This document shows positions 35,080 to 42,910 of a stretch of 64,000 nucleotides of DNA, one piece after another (the stretch's first letter is position 1; each line of letters begins with the position of its first letter). A program made the position numbers and the translations under genes. The notes under the pieces were generated by a model that ran no database searches, had not been told where the DNA came from, and worked only from the letters and a program-made list of their open reading frames with translations. This DNA comes from Arcicella aquatica (lineage in GTDB: Bacteria > Bacteroidota > Bacteroidia > Cytophagales > Spirosomataceae). The stretch lies in NCBI RefSeq assembly GCF_034928825.1, contig NZ_JAYFUL010000007.1:124001-188000 (forward strand). The letters are read 5' to 3'.

Positions 35080-36105
35080 ATGAATAAAATACAATTACCC
35101 CTTTGGCTCATTAAACTTACGAATTTTGAATATTGGACATGGTGGATGTTTTATATTCCACTACTCCCTTATTGGCTTTATCAAGCTACTCGTACTCGCT
35201 CACTTACTTTTTTTACCAATGCCGACCCTTGTATTGACTATGGGGGTTTCTTTGGTGAAAGCAAAATTGAGATTCTTAACCAAATTCCTGCGAAATTTCT
35301 GCCAACTTATTTCTTTGTATCAAAAGGGACTCCATTAACCAGTATCCAACAACAATTGATAGCGAATCAGCTTGAGTTTCCCATCATTTGCAAGCCAAAT
35401 GTAGGAGAAAGAGGCTCGCAAGTGGAAAAAATTGCTGATGTTATATCACTTGAAAAATACCTGCAATCTGTTCAAGAAGATTTCATTATTCAAGAATTTA
35501 TCACTTTTGATATTGAATTAGGAGTGCTCTATTATCGTTATCCCAACCAACCTAAAGGTCAAGTAAGCTCTATTACCCGAAAAGAATTTCTTTCAGTAAC
35601 AGGAGATGGTAAATCTAGCATTGAAGAATTGATGCAAGCAAATACACGTGCCAGATTTCAATTAGAAAATATGCGTATACGTTTGGGCGAAAAAATAAAA
35701 GAGGTAATTCCAGCAGGACAAAAGCGTTTATTAGAACCAATTGGTAATCATTGTAGGGGTACTAAATTCTTAGATAACAACTTCTTGGTTAATGAAAAAA
35801 TCAACAAAGTTTTTGATAAAATCGCCTTACCTATTGATGGTTTTCATTATGGTCGTTTTGATATGAAAGTAAAATCCATTGAAGACTTATACGAAGGTAA
35901 AAATATCAAAATTATGGAGTTAAATGGTGTCAGTTCAGAACCTGGACATATCTATGACCCCAGTAATACAGTTTGGAATGCCTACCGTGATTTAGCCAAG
36001 CACTGGAAAATTATCGCAGATATTTCTATTCAACAGCAAGCTAATGGAATTATGCCTGTTCCAACTAAAATTATTTGGCAAGTAGCTCGCAAGCATTTTG
36101 GATGA
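35080..36105 (+). CDS. ATP-grasp domain protein
   Basis: This 341-residue protein begins with an aromatic, partly hydrophobic segment (YWTWWMFYIPLLPYWLY), possibly membrane-associated. The ATP-grasp part shows ICKPNVGERGSQV (glycine loop), DFIIQEFI (adenine-binding strand), GFHYGRFDMKV and IMELNGVSSEPGHIYDP (metal-ligand region). Such enzymes ligate a carboxylate to an amine or thiol, as in D-Ala-D-Ala ligase or peptide and lipid synthesis. The substrate is not predictable; the association with a membrane segment hints at a lipid or envelope component. It converges with the Cys/Gly-tail protein gene. Confidence 0.72.
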   Translation: MNKIQLPLWLIKLTNFEYWTWWMFYIPLLPYWLYQATRTRSLTFFTNADPCIDYGGFFGESKIEILNQIPAKFLPTYFFVSKGTPLTSIQQQLIANQLEFPIICKPNVGERGSQVEKIADVISLEKYLQSVQEDFIIQEFITFDIELGVLYYRYPNQPKGQVSSITRKEFLSVTGDGKSSIEELMQANTRARFQLENMRIRLGEKIKEVIPAGQKRLLEPIGNHCRGTKFLDNNFLVNEKINKVFDKIALPIDGFHYGRFDMKVKSIEDLYEGKNIKIMELNGVSSEPGHIYDPSNTVWNAYRDLAKHWKIIADISIQQQANGIMPVPTKIIWQVARKHFG

Positions 36106-36147
36106 ATAGGTATTTATATTATATCACTTTTAATAAAATTTAAAGCC

Positions 36148-36954
36148 TCAATCCCCACCTCCTCCGCAACCACTACAGCCAGAAGCTGCGCATCCAGAAC
36201 AACCACTACTACAACCACTATCGCTACTATGCCCATGATGGCTATCAAAACTAGATGAAGTAGAACAACCACTTCCAATATCATTATCTTTTTGTGGAGG
36301 TTCCTTTTTATCCCAATTTTTATTAGTTATAGCTTTTATAACAACGTCAAGTAAGCCTACAATAATTACAATGCCTGTAATTATTAGCATAAAAATACTA
36401 CCTGATGCTTGAACAAATAAACCTAAAATACAAAATGTAATGACTAATACTGTTATTCGAATGATTGGAAGTGTAGGTTTCTCTATAATCCAAAACTTTT
36501 TCAGGTTAACTCTTTGGAAATCGACATCTGAAAATCGGGTATGATTATCCTGCCAAATATCTTCTGGTGGTATTGCCCCAAATATTTCAAAATACAATTG
36601 ATGGGAATGCGTATAAAAATCATTGAATTTCAAAGCTTCTTTCTCACCTCCTTTTGTAGGATTATGATGAATTTCCTTCTCTAGGGTATTTCTACAAAAA
36701 TCAACCCAATAAGATTTAGTGAATGTAAGATGCAAATGCCAGACTTGGTCAACAGAATCTGAAGGCGTTACGCCTGTATCAGTAATACAACACAGAAAGA
36801 TAAACTTTTTATACTCTTCAATCACACGAAGTGAATAAGTTTTTGTCCAACCATTTTCACGGGCAACACGATCAGAGAACTTAAATACAACGGAGTTATC
36901 ATCAAGTGAGAAATTTCTGATTTTTTGCCATAATTCAGCTTGTTGTGTCGTCAT
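36148..36954 (-). CDS. glycine-rich-domain (GRDP-like) membrane protein with Cys/Gly-rich tail
   Basis: This protein has 268 residues. The N-terminal half resembles the glycine-rich-domain family (DUF1399): LCCITDTGVTPSDSVDQVWHLH, FCRNTLEKEIHHNP and a FYTHSHQLYFEIFG block. A pair of membrane segments follows (residues 166-205), then a basic stretch. The C-terminal 40 residues are almost wholly Gly, Ser, Cys and His, with cysteines at short, regular spacing (SGCSSGCSGCAASGCSGC). Similar tails occur in a bacterial membrane-protein class of unknown function. It sits 22 bases after the hypothetical gene upstream, likely in one operon. Confidence 0.7.
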   Translation of the reverse strand: MTTQQAELWQKIRNFSLDDNSVVFKFSDRVARENGWTKTYSLRVIEEYKKFIFLCCITDTGVTPSDSVDQVWHLHLTFTKSYWVDFCRNTLEKEIHHNPTKGGEKEALKFNDFYTHSHQLYFEIFGAIPPEDIWQDNHTRFSDVDFQRVNLKKFWIIEKPTLPIIRITVLVITFCILGLFVQASGSIFMLIITGIVIIVGLLDVVIKAITNKNWDKKEPPQKDNDIGSGCSTSSSFDSHHGHSSDSGCSSGCSGCAASGCSGCGGGGD

Positions 36955-36976
36955 TTTGTAGAAGGTTTATTTCAGT

Positions 36977-37768
36977 TTAATTAACATAGGTAATTGTTCT
37001 TTTAACAGTTTGATATTTTTTTCTTTTCTGGCCTTCTAAAACAAATTCTTTCTTTTTTACCCAATTATTCCTTTTGTCATAATCATATTCTATTTCAAAT
37101 TGTACTACTTCTTTTGAATTGTAACTTAGTTTTTGCTTATACGCTGTCTTATCTCCTTTTTCATTCAGTATAATATCCTGCATATTTTTCAAAAAATTTA
37201 TTGAATAGATACCATTATTGAATAAAACGCCTTTATCATTATAGATACTTATATTGACTTCATTATTTTCAAAGTCATAAACAGCTTTTTCTATACCAAT
37301 GATTGTTTCATTAGCATTCACATTTTTAAGAGAAACAGGAAGTTTTTTTTCATTATTTACTACTAAACAATAGCTTTTTAATTCATCATTACCATCGTAA
37401 ATCAGTATTTTTATCAAACCCGTGTCATTATAAACATATTTGTTTTTATGGCTCATATATCCAAGTTTTGTCCAAAACTCAAAGAAAATTGTATCTAACT
37501 TATCATCATTATAAAAGTATGACTGTTTTATATTAAGAAGGTTAGTTGTAACATCGTAGTTTTCCCTAACCTGTAATATTCCTTTAAGATAAATATATTT
37601 GTCTTTTGAGTACCAGCCACCAGCATTTGAATCCTCAATCTTAGTTTCTGATATTTCAGCGATTAAAGTATCAACTTTATTTCTTTCTGTGTACAAAATA
37701 GAGGTTATACTTTGAGAAAATAATGCAGTTGATAAACTGAGTAAGATTAATAGTAGAAGGTATCTCAT
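36977..37768 (-). CDS. secreted protein with RHS/MORN-like repeats, unknown
   Basis: This 263-residue protein has a clear signal peptide (LLLLILLSLSTALFSQ). The mature part is built of short strand-turn units, for example YVYNDTGLIKILIYDGNDELKSY, ISIYNDKGVLFNNGIYSINF and IEYDYDKRNNWVKKKEFV, reminiscent of the YD-type repeats of RHS-like or toxin-immunity-associated secreted proteins, but no characteristic end domain is present. No enzymatic motif is visible. It is the first gene of a probable two-gene unit with the Cys/Gly-tailed membrane protein. Confidence 0.62.
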   Translation of the reverse strand: MRYLLLLILLSLSTALFSQSITSILYTERNKVDTLIAEISETKIEDSNAGGWYSKDKYIYLKGILQVRENYDVTTNLLNIKQSYFYNDDKLDTIFFEFWTKLGYMSHKNKYVYNDTGLIKILIYDGNDELKSYCLVVNNEKKLPVSLKNVNANETIIGIEKAVYDFENNEVNISIYNDKGVLFNNGIYSINFLKNMQDIILNEKGDKTAYKQKLSYNSKEVVQFEIEYDYDKRNNWVKKKEFVLEGQKRKKYQTVKRTITYVN

Positions 37769-38011
37769 AATACGTAATATAAAAGTTTATTATAGTAGTT
37801 ATAAATAATTGAGTTTATGTGATTTTTCGGAAGTAATAAAACTATTCTTTATTCCAGATTTTAATTTATTAAATGAATTTGACAATTCAATATGAAGACC
37901 TATAAAATTTAATTTTCAATCATCCCAAAACAACTATTTCCCTTTTCTAAACGCCTACATTCTATTAATCTTCAATATTTATATTAGCCCAATTAAACAG
38001 ATATTTTGTTT

Positions 38012-38019
38012 TACCTTTG
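38012..38019 (+). promoter_or_regulatory. -7 element ending four bases before the helicase ATG
   Basis: TACCTTTG matches TAnnTTTG exactly, and ATG follows after four bases (38024). The same geometry occurs at 35068-35080. The 255-base gap ahead holds nothing else that I can name. Confidence 0.38.
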
Positions 38020-38023
38020 TGGC

Positions 38024-39346
38024 ATGGAAACCAATCAGACAACACAACAAATTCTTCAAAACTTGGGGATTGAAGCTTTGAATCCGATGCAAGAAGCGGC
38101 TCAAAAAGCTATCCTTGAAGACAGTAATGTACTTTTAATATCACCTACAGGTTCTGGAAAAACCATTGGTTTTTTGATGCCTATTTTGCAATTATTAAAG
38201 CCTGATGTTCCTTCTGTACAGTGTTTAATCCTTACTCCATCGCGTGAATTAGCTTTACAAATCGAACAGGTTTGGAAGAAAATGTCAACGGGCTATAAAG
38301 TAAATGTTTGCTATGGCGGACATGATGTTGGTACTGAAATTAAAAATTTAAGTAATCCGCCAGCAGTATTAATCGGTACTCCTGGGCGAATTGCCGACCA
38401 TATAACACGTAGGTCTTTTAACTTAGACTGTATCAAAACGTTAGTATTAGATGAATTTGATAAATCGTTAGACCTTGGCTTTCATGAGCAAATGTCTTTT
38501 ATCATTGGTGGTTTACGAAAACTCAATAAAAGAGTATTGGTATCGGCTACTAAAGGCATCAAAATTCCTGAGTTTACAGGTGTTTCTTCTCCTACTTTAT
38601 TGAATTTTATCCCAGAGGATAAAGTAGCCGAGGGCTTAGTAATGAAAGTGGTTATTTCAGAACAAAAAGATAAAATTGATGCATTATTCAATCTGCTTTG
38701 CTCAATTAATTCTGAATCTGCCTTGATTTTTTTAAATCATCGGGATGCCGCTGAACGTACTTGTGAGCTACTACAAGATATGGGTATCTATGCGACTTTT
38801 TATCATGGCGGGATGGACCAAGACGACCGTGAGCGTGCTTTGATTCAATTTAGAAATGGTAGTGTTCGTTATTTAGTTACGACCGACTTAGCGGCTAGAG
38901 GCTTGGATATTCCTGAGATGAAACACGTAATTCATTATCATCTGCCCTTACAGGCTCATGAGTTTATTCATAGAAACGGAAGAACGGCACGTATGAATGC
39001 GGAAGGTACGGCCTATTTAATTTTCTCTCGTAATGAACATCGTCCGAGCTATGTAGATGATTCTTTAGAGGAATTAGAAGTACCAGAAAATAACCCTCTA
39101 CCCCAAGCTCCTGAGTTTCTCACAATTTATATTAGTGGAGGCAAGAAGAACAAACTAAACAAGGTTGACATCGTCGGGTTTTTCTCTCAAAAAGGCAAAT
39201 TAGAAAAAGGTGATTTAGGGCTCATCGAAGTAAAAGATTTTACTTCTTTTGCTGCCGTGAAAAAAGAAAAAGTAAAAGAATTACTACAAACCATTCGTGA
39301 TGAAAAGATGAAAGGTAAGAAGTATAAAATTGAAGTGGCTAGATAA
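38024..39346 (+). CDS. DbpA-like DEAD-box RNA helicase (DEFD variant)
   Basis: This protein has 440 residues from the ATG at 38024; the frame is open six codons further to a TTG, which would lie across the -7 box. Motifs in order are the Q-motif (GIEALNPMQEAA), motif I SPTGSGKT, Ia TPSRELALQ, GTPGRI, motif II with DEFD rather than DEAD, motif III SAT, then the second RecA domain with ALIFLNHRD, TTDLAARGLDIP and HRNGRTARM. A C-terminal RNA-binding domain of the DbpA/CsdA type (YISGGKKNKLNKVDIVGFFSQKG) targets ribosomal or structured RNA. Probable role: large-subunit ribosome assembly. Confidence 0.87.
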   Translation: METNQTTQQILQNLGIEALNPMQEAAQKAILEDSNVLLISPTGSGKTIGFLMPILQLLKPDVPSVQCLILTPSRELALQIEQVWKKMSTGYKVNVCYGGHDVGTEIKNLSNPPAVLIGTPGRIADHITRRSFNLDCIKTLVLDEFDKSLDLGFHEQMSFIIGGLRKLNKRVLVSATKGIKIPEFTGVSSPTLLNFIPEDKVAEGLVMKVVISEQKDKIDALFNLLCSINSESALIFLNHRDAAERTCELLQDMGIYATFYHGGMDQDDRERALIQFRNGSVRYLVTTDLAARGLDIPEMKHVIHYHLPLQAHEFIHRNGRTARMNAEGTAYLIFSRNEHRPSYVDDSLEELEVPENNPLPQAPEFLTIYISGGKKNKLNKVDIVGFFSQKGKLEKGDLGLIEVKDFTSFAAVKKEKVKELLQTIRDEKMKGKKYKIEVAR

Positions 39347-39361
39347 TATTGATGGATTTAT

Positions 39362-39480
39362 AGACTTTAGGATCGTAGGACTTTAAGAAAAAATTTCCTG
39401 TCTCAGTTAATCTTTATAATCAAATATTTTGAAATCAGTGACTTGTGCTTTTAGTCTTAAAGTCCCTAAGTCTTTTAGTC
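39362..39480. repeat. degenerate AGACTTTAGG/ACTTTAAG inverted repeat
   Basis: AGACTTTAGG and TAGGACTTTAAGA (39362-39390) are matched by TCTTAAAGTCCCTA and AGTCTTTTAG (39454-39480) on the other strand, with a 63-base spacer. It lies after the helicase stop and before the radical SAM gene, and could be a terminator stem or a decayed repeat. Confidence 0.55.
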
Positions 39481-39502
39481 ATTTTTCAAAAACTATTCAA
39501 CA

Positions 39503-41704
39503 TTGAACACGCAAAAAGTTTTTTTAATAACCCCTCCTTTTACGCAACTGAATACCCCGTATCCAGCTACTGCGTATATAAAAGGTTTTTTGAATACTAA
39601 ACATATTATTTCTAATCAAGCTGATTTAGGAATTGAAGTAATATTAAGCCTTTTTTCTAAAGAAGGGTTATTGAATCTGTTTGCCCAAATTGAAAGTCAA
39701 GCACTACCATTATCAGACAATGCTCAACGTATTATAGCCCTTAAAGACCACTATATTCATACAATTGATGCTGTTATCCTTTTTTTACAAGGAAAGAATC
39801 CTACTTTATCTCATTTAATTTGCCAAGAAGATTTTTTGCCCGAAGCCAGTCGCTTTGCTCAATTAGAAGAACTAGATTGGGCTTTTGGAACGATGGGAAC
39901 ACAAGATAAAGCCAAGCATTTTGCTACACTTTACCTTGAAGATATTTCTGATATTATTGTTGAATGCGTTGATACACATTTTGGCTTTAGCCGTTATGCC
40001 GAACGGTTAGGTCGCTCGGCCAACAGTTTTGATGAACTGTATGAAGCATTATCGCAAGAGTACACCTATATAGATGAATTACTCATCAAGATTTTGGCGA
40101 CTAGAATGGTTGATTTCAATCCTAACTTGGTAGCAATTACAGTCCCTTTTCCGGGTAATTTATACAGTGCTTTTCGTTGTGGGCAATGGATTAAGAAACA
40201 TTTTCCCTCTGTAAAAATTGCCATGGGTGGAGGTTTCCCGAATACAGAATTACGTTCGCTTTCTGATAAAAGGGTATTTGAGTTTTTTGATTTTATTACC
40301 TTAGACGACGGTGAAGCCCCTTTGGATAATTTAATAGAACACTTAGAAGGCAAGCGAAAACAAGAAGATTTAAAAAGGACTTTTACTTTAGTAGATGGTG
40401 AAGTAAAATACATTAATAATAGCCATACGCATGATTACAAACAGTCGGCTGTGGGTACGCCAGACTATGCTGATTTACCTTTAGATAAATATATTTCTGT
40501 CATAGAAATTGTAAATCCTATGCACCGAATGTGGAGTGATGGCAGATGGAATAAACTTACGATGGCGCATGGTTGCTATTGGGGTAAATGTACTTTCTGC
40601 GATATTTCGCTAGATTATATCAAACTTTATGAACCCATCTCTGCCAAAATACTCTGTGATAGAATGGAGGAGATGATGGCTCAGACTGGGCAGAATGGCT
40701 TTCATTTTGTCGATGAAGCCGCCCCTCCTGCCCTAATGCGTTCTTTGGCTTTAGAGATTATCAGGCGAAAACTAACCGTTACTTGGTGGACAAATATACG
40801 TTTTGAAAAAAGTTTTACAGCCGATTTATGTCTATTGTTAAAAGCATCTGGTTGTATAGCCGTTTCAGGTGGTTTAGAAGTAGCCTCTGATAGATTACTA
40901 GCATTGATTCAAAAGGGTGTGACAGTAGCCCAAGTTGCCAGAGTAACCCGTAACTTTACTGAAGCAGGCATTATGGTGCATTCATATTTGATGTACGGAT
41001 TCCCTACTCAGACGGCACAAGAAACCATTGACTCGCTAGAAATGGTACGCCAGATGTTTGAATTGGGCATTTTACAATCTGGCTTTTGGCATCAATTCGC
41101 GATGACGGCTCATAGCCCTGTCGGAATGTATCCAGAACAATTCAAGGTTCAGAAAGAGAGTGCTAAAATTGGTAGTTTTGCCAATAACGATATTTTTCAT
41201 ATTGACCCTACTGGTACAGACCACAGCCTATTTAGCGAAGGATTGAAAAAATCTCTGTTCAATTTTATGCATGGTATTGGTTTTGACTTAAACCTTAGTC
41301 AGTGGTTTGATTTTAAAATACCTAAAACAAAAATCCCCAAAAATTATATTGAGCAAGCCGTCAATCAAGAGGAGGATGTTTCTTTAAAACCTAGTAGTAA
41401 AATTGTTTGGTTAAGCACAAAACCAACGGTCAAGTATATTACCAAAAATCAAAAAGGTAGGCTCTTGAATCTAGCTAGTCTGTCTTTTCATGATAAAAAG
41501 GAAAGCTTTAATATTGCTGTGGAACAAAAGCAAGGTGAATGGCTGGTTGAAATACTTCAATTGATTTCAGCATCAAGTTCAAAAGTTTATACGTTTCAAG
41601 AAGTAAAAACACATTACGAAACGTATGGACTAGAAGATTTTGAATTGTTTTGGTTCAATAAGCCTGTCAATAATCTCCAAAATTTTGGATTATTAACTTT
41701 ATAA
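39503..41704 (+). CDS. radical SAM protein with N-terminal B12-binding-like region
   Basis: This 733-residue protein starts at a TTG, the only start that keeps its N-terminus: KVFLITPPFTQLNTPYPAT is the usual beginning of B12-binding-type radical SAM enzymes, and no ATG occurs for the next 130 or so codons. A Rossmann-like region (VAITVPFPGNLYSAFRCG, VKIAMGGGFPN) leads to the radical SAM core. The cluster-binding cysteines are at residues 358, 363 and 366 in HGCYWGKCTFCD, that is CX4CX2C instead of the common CX3CX2C. The next blocks, FHFVDEAAPPALMRSL and GGLEVASDRLLALIQKGV, fit the barrel. Substrate unknown. The following UbiA-like gene, 35 bases downstream, is likely co-transcribed. Confidence 0.78.
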   Translation: MNTQKVFLITPPFTQLNTPYPATAYIKGFLNTKHIISNQADLGIEVILSLFSKEGLLNLFAQIESQALPLSDNAQRIIALKDHYIHTIDAVILFLQGKNPTLSHLICQEDFLPEASRFAQLEELDWAFGTMGTQDKAKHFATLYLEDISDIIVECVDTHFGFSRYAERLGRSANSFDELYEALSQEYTYIDELLIKILATRMVDFNPNLVAITVPFPGNLYSAFRCGQWIKKHFPSVKIAMGGGFPNTELRSLSDKRVFEFFDFITLDDGEAPLDNLIEHLEGKRKQEDLKRTFTLVDGEVKYINNSHTHDYKQSAVGTPDYADLPLDKYISVIEIVNPMHRMWSDGRWNKLTMAHGCYWGKCTFCDISLDYIKLYEPISAKILCDRMEEMMAQTGQNGFHFVDEAAPPALMRSLALEIIRRKLTVTWWTNIRFEKSFTADLCLLLKASGCIAVSGGLEVASDRLLALIQKGVTVAQVARVTRNFTEAGIMVHSYLMYGFPTQTAQETIDSLEMVRQMFELGILQSGFWHQFAMTAHSPVGMYPEQFKVQKESAKIGSFANNDIFHIDPTGTDHSLFSEGLKKSLFNFMHGIGFDLNLSQWFDFKIPKTKIPKNYIEQAVNQEEDVSLKPSSKIVWLSTKPTVKYITKNQKGRLLNLASLSFHDKKESFNIAVEQKQGEWLVEILQLISASSSKVYTFQEVKTHYETYGLEDFELFWFNKPVNNLQNFGLLTL

Positions 41705-41739
41705 TCGTTTTCTTAAAACACTGAATACTTTTCAAAACA

Positions 41740-42600
41740 TTGAAGGTTTTTAATTTCTTAATAAACTCCAATATTTACATTTCGTTGGCGGCAGTAGCAC
41801 TAACGGTAGAAACTCAATTGCAATTGGGGATGGCTCCCCAGTGGCACCCTTATTTGTTCATTATCTTTTTTGCTACTTTGTTTGATTACAATTTACACCG
41901 TCTTGTTACTTTACTGACCAATAAAGAGGCTTTAAATGATGATAAACACAAATGGCTGAAAGAATATTTAAACCTCTTTTATGCCTTAGTAGTGTTTTCT
42001 GTAATAGGATTCTTAATTGCAGTATTACTTGCTAAAAAAGAGGTTTTAATCACCTTAGCTCCTTTTGCTTTAATTACTTTTTTTTATTCATTACCGATAT
42101 TCAAAAATCAAAAATACCTTTTCCGATTAAGGGAAATACCTTTCCTGAAAATATTTCTTATCTCAATAGTCTGGTCAGCGACTACTATATTATTACCCAT
42201 TATTCAATCAGGAAGACATTTTGATTCACAGCACGTTAGCATCATGCTCACCGAGCGGTTTTTGTTTGTTTTTGCCATCACTATTCCCTTTGACATTAGA
42301 GATATGCATGCCGATATTCAGTCGGGATTAACTACTATTCCGAATTTTATCGGTAGCAAAAAATCATTAGGAATAGCCAATTTCTTAATGATTTCTTTCT
42401 TGTTGATTAGTTGTTTTCATTACTCAAATGCTCCTTTTCAGTTTATCCTTCCTGCCTTTATCATCTCTGGAATCAGCACTATCTTTTTTTTAAATATTAA
42501 ATCTATCCAAAATCTTACTTTTTATCATTACGGTATTTTAGATGGAACCATACTTTTGCAAGGTATTTTAGTTTGGCTCGCTCACACAATCCTTGTTTAA
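41740..42600 (+). CDS. UbiA-like prenyltransferase-fold membrane protein
   Basis: This 286-residue protein is almost entirely hydrophobic, with eight or so helices. Two polar motifs match positions of the metal-binding motifs of UbiA-type prenyltransferases: LFDYNLHRL near residue 50 (with FDYN instead of NDxxD) and DIRDMHADIQSGLTTIPNFIG near residue 185. The first motif is degenerate, so activity is uncertain. As with the radical SAM gene, the first usable start is TTG at 41740; the next ATG is 29 residues in and would remove the first helix. It ends at inverted-repeat element copy B. Confidence 0.65.
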   Translation: MKVFNFLINSNIYISLAAVALTVETQLQLGMAPQWHPYLFIIFFATLFDYNLHRLVTLLTNKEALNDDKHKWLKEYLNLFYALVVFSVIGFLIAVLLAKKEVLITLAPFALITFFYSLPIFKNQKYLFRLREIPFLKIFLISIVWSATTILLPIIQSGRHFDSQHVSIMLTERFLFVFAITIPFDIRDMHADIQSGLTTIPNFIGSKKSLGIANFLMISFLLISCFHYSNAPFQFILPAFIISGISTIFFLNIKSIQNLTFYHYGILDGTILLQGILVWLAHTILV

Positions 42601-42604
42601 AACA

Positions 42605-42890
42605 AAACATGAGTCATCCCGAATTTTTCCTAAAATTGTGCGTTTTGGAGACAAATTGAGAGGTTTTCTACTTAATTATTGTCTAGTCCTTACTTTTCTT
42701 TCCTTGATGAAAGAAAAGTAACCGCGCGGCGGACCGCAAAAGAAAATCAAGAATTCCTAATCGCATCGGCGAACCGACTCGCTACCGCTCAAACAGTAGG
42801 AATTCGTTGTTCATCAATCATAAAAAAGCGGTCGAAAAACTAATCTCGACCGCTTTTTTATGATTCTAAAATTCGGGATGACTCATGTTT
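42605..42890. repeat. MITE-like element, copy B (286 bp, opposite orientation to copy A)
   Basis: It has the same 23-bp terminal inverted repeats as copy A (AAACATGAGTCATCCCG...). Read on the minus strand it has the same inner parts: the AAAAAAGCGGTCGA hairpin, GAATTCCTA/TAGGAATTC, and a 13-bp hairpin with arms TTACTTTTCTTTC (42690-42702) and GAAAGAAAAGTAA (42709-42721) around the same loop as copy A. It has extra bases (CGGTTCGCCGATGCGA on the minus strand) and a longer GC-rich segment. It lies between the converging UbiA-like and propeller-protein genes. Confidence 0.85.
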
Positions 42891-42910
42891 GTGAAAATAT
42901 TATTTTATGA

